DNA of 64,000 nt. Origin: Flavobacterium branchiicola. GTDB taxonomy: Bacteria > Bacteroidota > Bacteroidia > Flavobacteriales > Flavobacteriaceae. Shown here piece after piece: positions 61,126 to 64,000 of the stretch. The translations under genes and the position numbers were made by a program. The first letter of the stretch is position 1, and each line of letters begins with the position of its first letter. The DNA is taken from positions 1-64,000 of the forward strand of contig NZ_JAGYWA010000004.1 of assembly GCF_018383905.1 (NCBI RefSeq). The letters are read 5' to 3'. The notes under the pieces are model-generated. The model was given only the letters and a program-made list of their open reading frames with translations, was not told where the DNA came from and made no database searches.

Positions 61126-62472
61126 TTAAATACCTGTGTAATTACTCGGTGTAATTGCCATTAATTCGGCTCTAACAGCATCCGAAACCTCTAAAGTTGC
61201 AATAAAATTATGAATCGCATTTTTATCAATCGCTTCATTTGTTCTTGTTAGACCTTTCAATGCTTCGTACGGATTTGGATATGCCTCACGACGTAAAATA
61301 GTCTGAATTGCTTCTGCAACAACTGCCCAGTTTTTCTCTAAATCTTCAGCAAATTTACTTTCATTTAAAAGTAATTTGTTCAAACCTTTCAAAGTCGCTT
61401 CAAAAGCGATAATGGTATGTCCTACAGGAACTCCAATATTTCTTAAAACAGTACTATCTGTTAAATCGCGTTGTAATCTTGAGATTGGCAATTTAGCTGC
61501 TAAATGTTCGAAAATAGCATTTGCAATTCCTAAGTTTCCTTCAGAATTTTCAAAGTCAATTGGGTTTACTTTATGTGGCATTGCAGAAGATCCAATTTCT
61601 CCGGCTTTGATTTTTTGTTTAAAGTAATCCATTGAAACATACGTCCAGATATCACGATCTAAATCGATAATGATATTGTTGATTCTTTTTAAACCATCAA
61701 AAAAGGCAGCAAAATGGTCGTAATGCTCAATTTGAGTGGTTGGGAATGAATGTTGTAAACCTAATTGAGTTTCAACAAATTTAGTTCCGAATTGTTTCCA
61801 GTCGATTTGTGGATATGCCACGTGATGTGCGTTAAAGTTTCCAGTTGCACCACCAAATTTAGCAGCAAACGGAACATTAAATAACAAACGCATTTGCTCT
61901 TCAAGACGTTCTACAAAAACCAAAATTTCTTTTCCTAAACGAGTAGGAGAAGCTGGTTGTCCGTGTGTACGTGCAAGCATTGGAATATCTTTCCATTCAA
62001 CACTTAATTCTTTTAATTTAGATATTAAAGTAATAAGTGATGGCATATAAACCTGCTCAAAAGCTTCTTTTGTAGAAAGCGGGATAGCAGTATTGTTAAT
62101 ATCCTGAGATGTTAATCCGAAGTGAATGAACTCTTTGTGTTGAGATAAACCTAATTTTTCGAAAGCATCTTTTATAAAGTATTCTACCGCTTTTACATCG
62201 TGGTTAGTTACTTTTTCTGTTTCTTTAATCCAAAGAGCATCTTCAGTCGAAAAGTTTTTGTAGATGTTTCTTAGGCTTTCAAATAAACCTGAATCAATAC
62301 CTTTTAATTGTGGTAACGGAATTTCGCATAATGCGATAAAGTATTCCACTTCAACCAATACGCGGTATTTTATTAAAGCTTCTTCAGAAAAGAAAGGCGC
62401 TAAATTTTGGGTTTTATTTCTATATCTTCCGTCAATTGGAGAAATAGCATTCAATTCGTTTAGAGTAGTCAT
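61126..62472 (-). CDS. purB: adenylosuccinate lyase
   Basis: 448 residues from ATG 62472 (MTTLNELNAISPIDGRYRNK); a longer TTG start would overlap the -7 element. The fumarase/aspartase-superfamily signature SSAMPHKVNPIDFENSEG (about 290-307), HFGLTSQDINNTA and the catalytic His region ARTHGQPASPTRLGKE are present. It converts SAICAR and adenylosuccinate in purine synthesis. The last 20 nt are duplicated at 60477-60496. Confidence 0.95.
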   Translation of the reverse strand: MTTLNELNAISPIDGRYRNKTQNLAPFFSEEALIKYRVLVEVEYFIALCEIPLPQLKGIDSGLFESLRNIYKNFSTEDALWIKETEKVTNHDVKAVEYFIKDAFEKLGLSQHKEFIHFGLTSQDINNTAIPLSTKEAFEQVYMPSLITLISKLKELSVEWKDIPMLARTHGQPASPTRLGKEILVFVERLEEQMRLLFNVPFAAKFGGATGNFNAHHVAYPQIDWKQFGTKFVETQLGLQHSFPTTQIEHYDHFAAFFDGLKRINNIIIDLDRDIWTYVSMDYFKQKIKAGEIGSSAMPHKVNPIDFENSEGNLGIANAIFEHLAAKLPISRLQRDLTDSTVLRNIGVPVGHTIIAFEATLKGLNKLLLNESKFAEDLEKNWAVVAEAIQTILRREAYPNPYEALKGLTRTNEAIDKNAIHNFIATLEVSDAVRAELMAITPSNYTGI

Positions 62473-62496
62473 TGTTATGTTGTTTTTCGAAAGGTG

Positions 62497-62504
62497 CAAA
62501 TATA
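62497..62504 (-). promoter_or_regulatory. -7 promoter element for purB
   Basis: On the minus strand the sequence reads TATATTTG, matching TAnnTTTG, 25 bp before ATG 62472. This supports that start over the longer ORF. Confidence 0.5.
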
Positions 62505-62561
62505 AGTGATTGTTAAAACTTCTGAAAGTTACTGAAGCTTTATTATGACCAAACTTGCAAT

Positions 62562-63254
62562 TTAAATAATGGTTTTGAATATTTTATCCCAAATGGTAAA
62601 GTAAAAACCAAAATTCTGAGATTCATTTTTATGATGGTCATTATGAAATTTGGTTGTCGAAATCCATTTTGTAAAATAGTTTTTATACCAGAAAGCAGGA
62701 AATATATCCGTCTTTAAATGGCCAAATATTCCGTATGATAAATTTAAAATAAGATAGATAATAATACTTAGATAATTAAACTGTAAAATGGTAATTGTAA
62801 ATAACCATATAAAACCAAAGCCTAAAGTTTCAATAGGATGCAATACATACAAGCTATAAACATTGGTTTCGATGTGTGTATGATGAAGTTTGTGAATGGG
62901 ATACATCCATTTTAAGCGATGAACCAGATAATGAAAAACAAACATCAGGAGATCCATTATGAGTATTAATAATAAAGTGTCGAAGAATATATTTTGCAAT
63001 GATGCCGAAAAATCGACTTTCATTATTCCGTAACGGTACAATTCAAAACCCACGATCGTGATAAACGTATTGCATATTAAAGTAGAGAGAACCCATTTTT
63101 GATCTGCTTTTTTTAATCTCGTATTTTCGGGTTCCATCATTTTTCCGATTAAAACAGAAATATAGACCAAAACTAAATTTTCAATTAAAAAGAAAACAGA
63201 GAGCGAAAGCAAATTAAATTGAGCTAATTGCTGTAACCAATTTTCAAAAATCAT
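62562..63254 (-). CDS. fatty acid hydroxylase/sterol desaturase-like membrane enzyme
   Basis: 230 residues with about four membrane spans and three histidine boxes for a di-iron centre: HYLVH (HX3H), HKLHH (HX2HH) and HNDHH (HX2HH), the family pattern. Substrate could be a hopanoid, carotenoid or fatty acid; not determinable. Its ATG overlaps the sirtuin stop codon by 4 nt (ATGA), so the two are translationally coupled. Confidence 0.85.
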   Translation of the reverse strand: MIFENWLQQLAQFNLLSLSVFFLIENLVLVYISVLIGKMMEPENTRLKKADQKWVLSTLICNTFITIVGFELYRYGIMKVDFSASLQNIFFDTLLLILIMDLLMFVFHYLVHRLKWMYPIHKLHHTHIETNVYSLYVLHPIETLGFGFIWLFTITILQFNYLSIIIYLILNLSYGIFGHLKTDIFPAFWYKNYFTKWISTTKFHNDHHKNESQNFGFYFTIWDKIFKTII

Positions 63255-63952
63255 AGTTCTTTTTCTAATGTCAATAAACGTTCTCTTAAATCTGCCACAC
63301 CTTCTGAAGCAAATTTTGCAATCGTTTCTACTTTATTACCAATATTTGGTATTGCAATTGGTTTTGGATCAATATAAAAAACAGGTGTAATACTGTACGT
63401 ATAAGAAATTAATCCTGCGGCTGGATAAACTTGTAATGAAGTGCCAATTACAGCAAAATAATCTGCTTGTTCAACAATAGAAATTGCCTCTTCAAGCGTT
63501 GGAACATCTTCACCAAACCAAACAATATGTGGTCGCAACTGATGCCCGTTTTTATCCAGATCTCCGGTAATTAAATCTTCTGTCCAGTCTAAAATCAGGT
63601 CGCGGTTTTTTGTACTTCTTACTTTTAATAATTCGCCATGCAAATGCAAAACTTTTGAACTTCCGGCTCTTTCGTGCAAATCATCAACATTTTGGGTAAT
63701 AATATGTACGTCGAAATCTTTTTCTAATTCAGCCAGAATAAGATGTCCCAAATTGGGTTTAACTTCTTTGAGTTGCTGGCGTCTTTTATTATAGAAATCA
63801 AGAACCAATTCCTGATTTTTATGCCAGCCTTCCGGAGTTGCTACTTCCATAACATCATGTCCTTCCCATAAACCATCACTGTCACGAAAAGTTTTAATTC
63901 CGCTTTCAGCACTTATTCCGGCTCCGGTTAAAACAACAAGTTTCTTTTTCAT
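63251..63952 (-). CDS. NAD-dependent deacylase (sirtuin) without zinc cysteines
   Basis: 233 residues. GAGISAESGIKTFRDSDGLW (10-29) binds NAD, TQNVDDLHERAG (86-97) and catalytic H105 in HLHGEL are intact. The Y54-x-x-R57 pair (DFYNKRR) is the class III feature that favours succinyl-lysine, as in CobB. There is no cysteine anywhere in the protein, so the usual four-Cys zinc site is missing. It overlaps the hydroxylase-like gene by 4 nt. Confidence 0.9.
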   Translation of the reverse strand: MKKKLVVLTGAGISAESGIKTFRDSDGLWEGHDVMEVATPEGWHKNQELVLDFYNKRRQQLKEVKPNLGHLILAELEKDFDVHIITQNVDDLHERAGSSKVLHLHGELLKVRSTKNRDLILDWTEDLITGDLDKNGHQLRPHIVWFGEDVPTLEEAISIVEQADYFAVIGTSLQVYPAAGLISYTYSITPVFYIDPKPIAIPNIGNKVETIAKFASEGVADLRERLLTLEKEL

Positions 63953-64000
63953 ATTCTGTTTTAATTAAAGGATAAAAATAGTGATTTTAAAAGCGGTTTG

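Noticed and set aside
62473..62499. N-terminal extension of PurB
   Set aside because: The longer start overlaps the -7 element and adds no conserved residues.

Overview
The window looks like a chromosomal segment of a Flavobacterium-type member of the Bacteroidetes. The DNA is AT-rich. Promoters carry the Bacteroidetes -7 element TAnnTTTG and Shine-Dalgarno sequences are mostly absent. The gene set is also typical: ECF sigma factor with a membrane anti-sigma, TonB and SusC plug-like modules, LytS/LytTR two-component pair, RsmI-like methylase, MtaB and a split methylmalonyl-CoA mutase. This assignment rests on gene content and style, not on a 16S gene.

Layout. 1-240 is the right end of an IS3-family element. 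744-1382 is a membrane-anchored lysozyme-like protein. From 1436 to 12252 everything is on the minus strand: methylmalonyl-CoA mutase (mutB and mutA) with a toxin-antitoxin pair lodged between its subunits, a FtsB/DivIC-like division protein, uridine kinase, a 2,4-dienoyl-CoA reductase-like SDR, a methionine-type aminotransferase, a TonB-domain lipoprotein, an RsmI-like methylase, a low-molecular-weight phosphatase and dnaA. 12439-20071 holds YbgC, YigZ, RibD, a HAD phosphatase, PrmC, a MacB-like permease, HisS and tRNA-Trp(CCA). 20368-29224 is mainly plus-strand: grpE-dnaJ, an ABC exporter pair, a sigma-54 activator without a DNA-binding domain, a half DEAD-box protein, hydrolases and acetyltransferases. 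30344-38716 holds mtaB, a FabG-like SDR, a scramblase-like protein, the sigma/anti-sigma/plug cluster and several unknown secreted proteins. 38857-53596 holds PPK2, a PhoX-like lipoprotein next to a di-haem peroxidase with an imelysin-like N-terminus, a LytS/LytTR pair, outer-membrane barrels, a MATE exporter, an LTA-synthase-like enzyme and the mutase chaperone MeaB. 53780-63952 holds a YwnA/YwnB-like regulator-reductase pair, Crp/DoxX, an AEC carrier, 1-Cys peroxiredoxin, a Kef-type antiporter, purB with an apparent inserted cassette, a fatty acid hydroxylase-like enzyme and a cysteine-free sirtuin.

Links. MutA, MutB and MeaB form one propionyl-CoA/methylmalonyl-CoA module although meaB lies about 48 kb away. 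GrpE and DnaJ serve the DnaK cycle. The sigma factor, anti-sigma and plug-like proteins probably form one envelope-to-nucleus relay. No CRISPR array, rRNA operon or prophage was seen.

The least explained part is the intergenic DNA. Many gaps carry inverted-repeat structures of several families: ladders built from 7- or 8-bp units such as CTAAGRTN, perfect 25-30 bp hairpins, nested CCAAGGTT palindromes and a GC-rich hairpin element at 5884-5992. The strongest single anomaly is a 20-bp exact duplication of the purB 3' end flanking an unknown secreted-protein gene (60477-61145).
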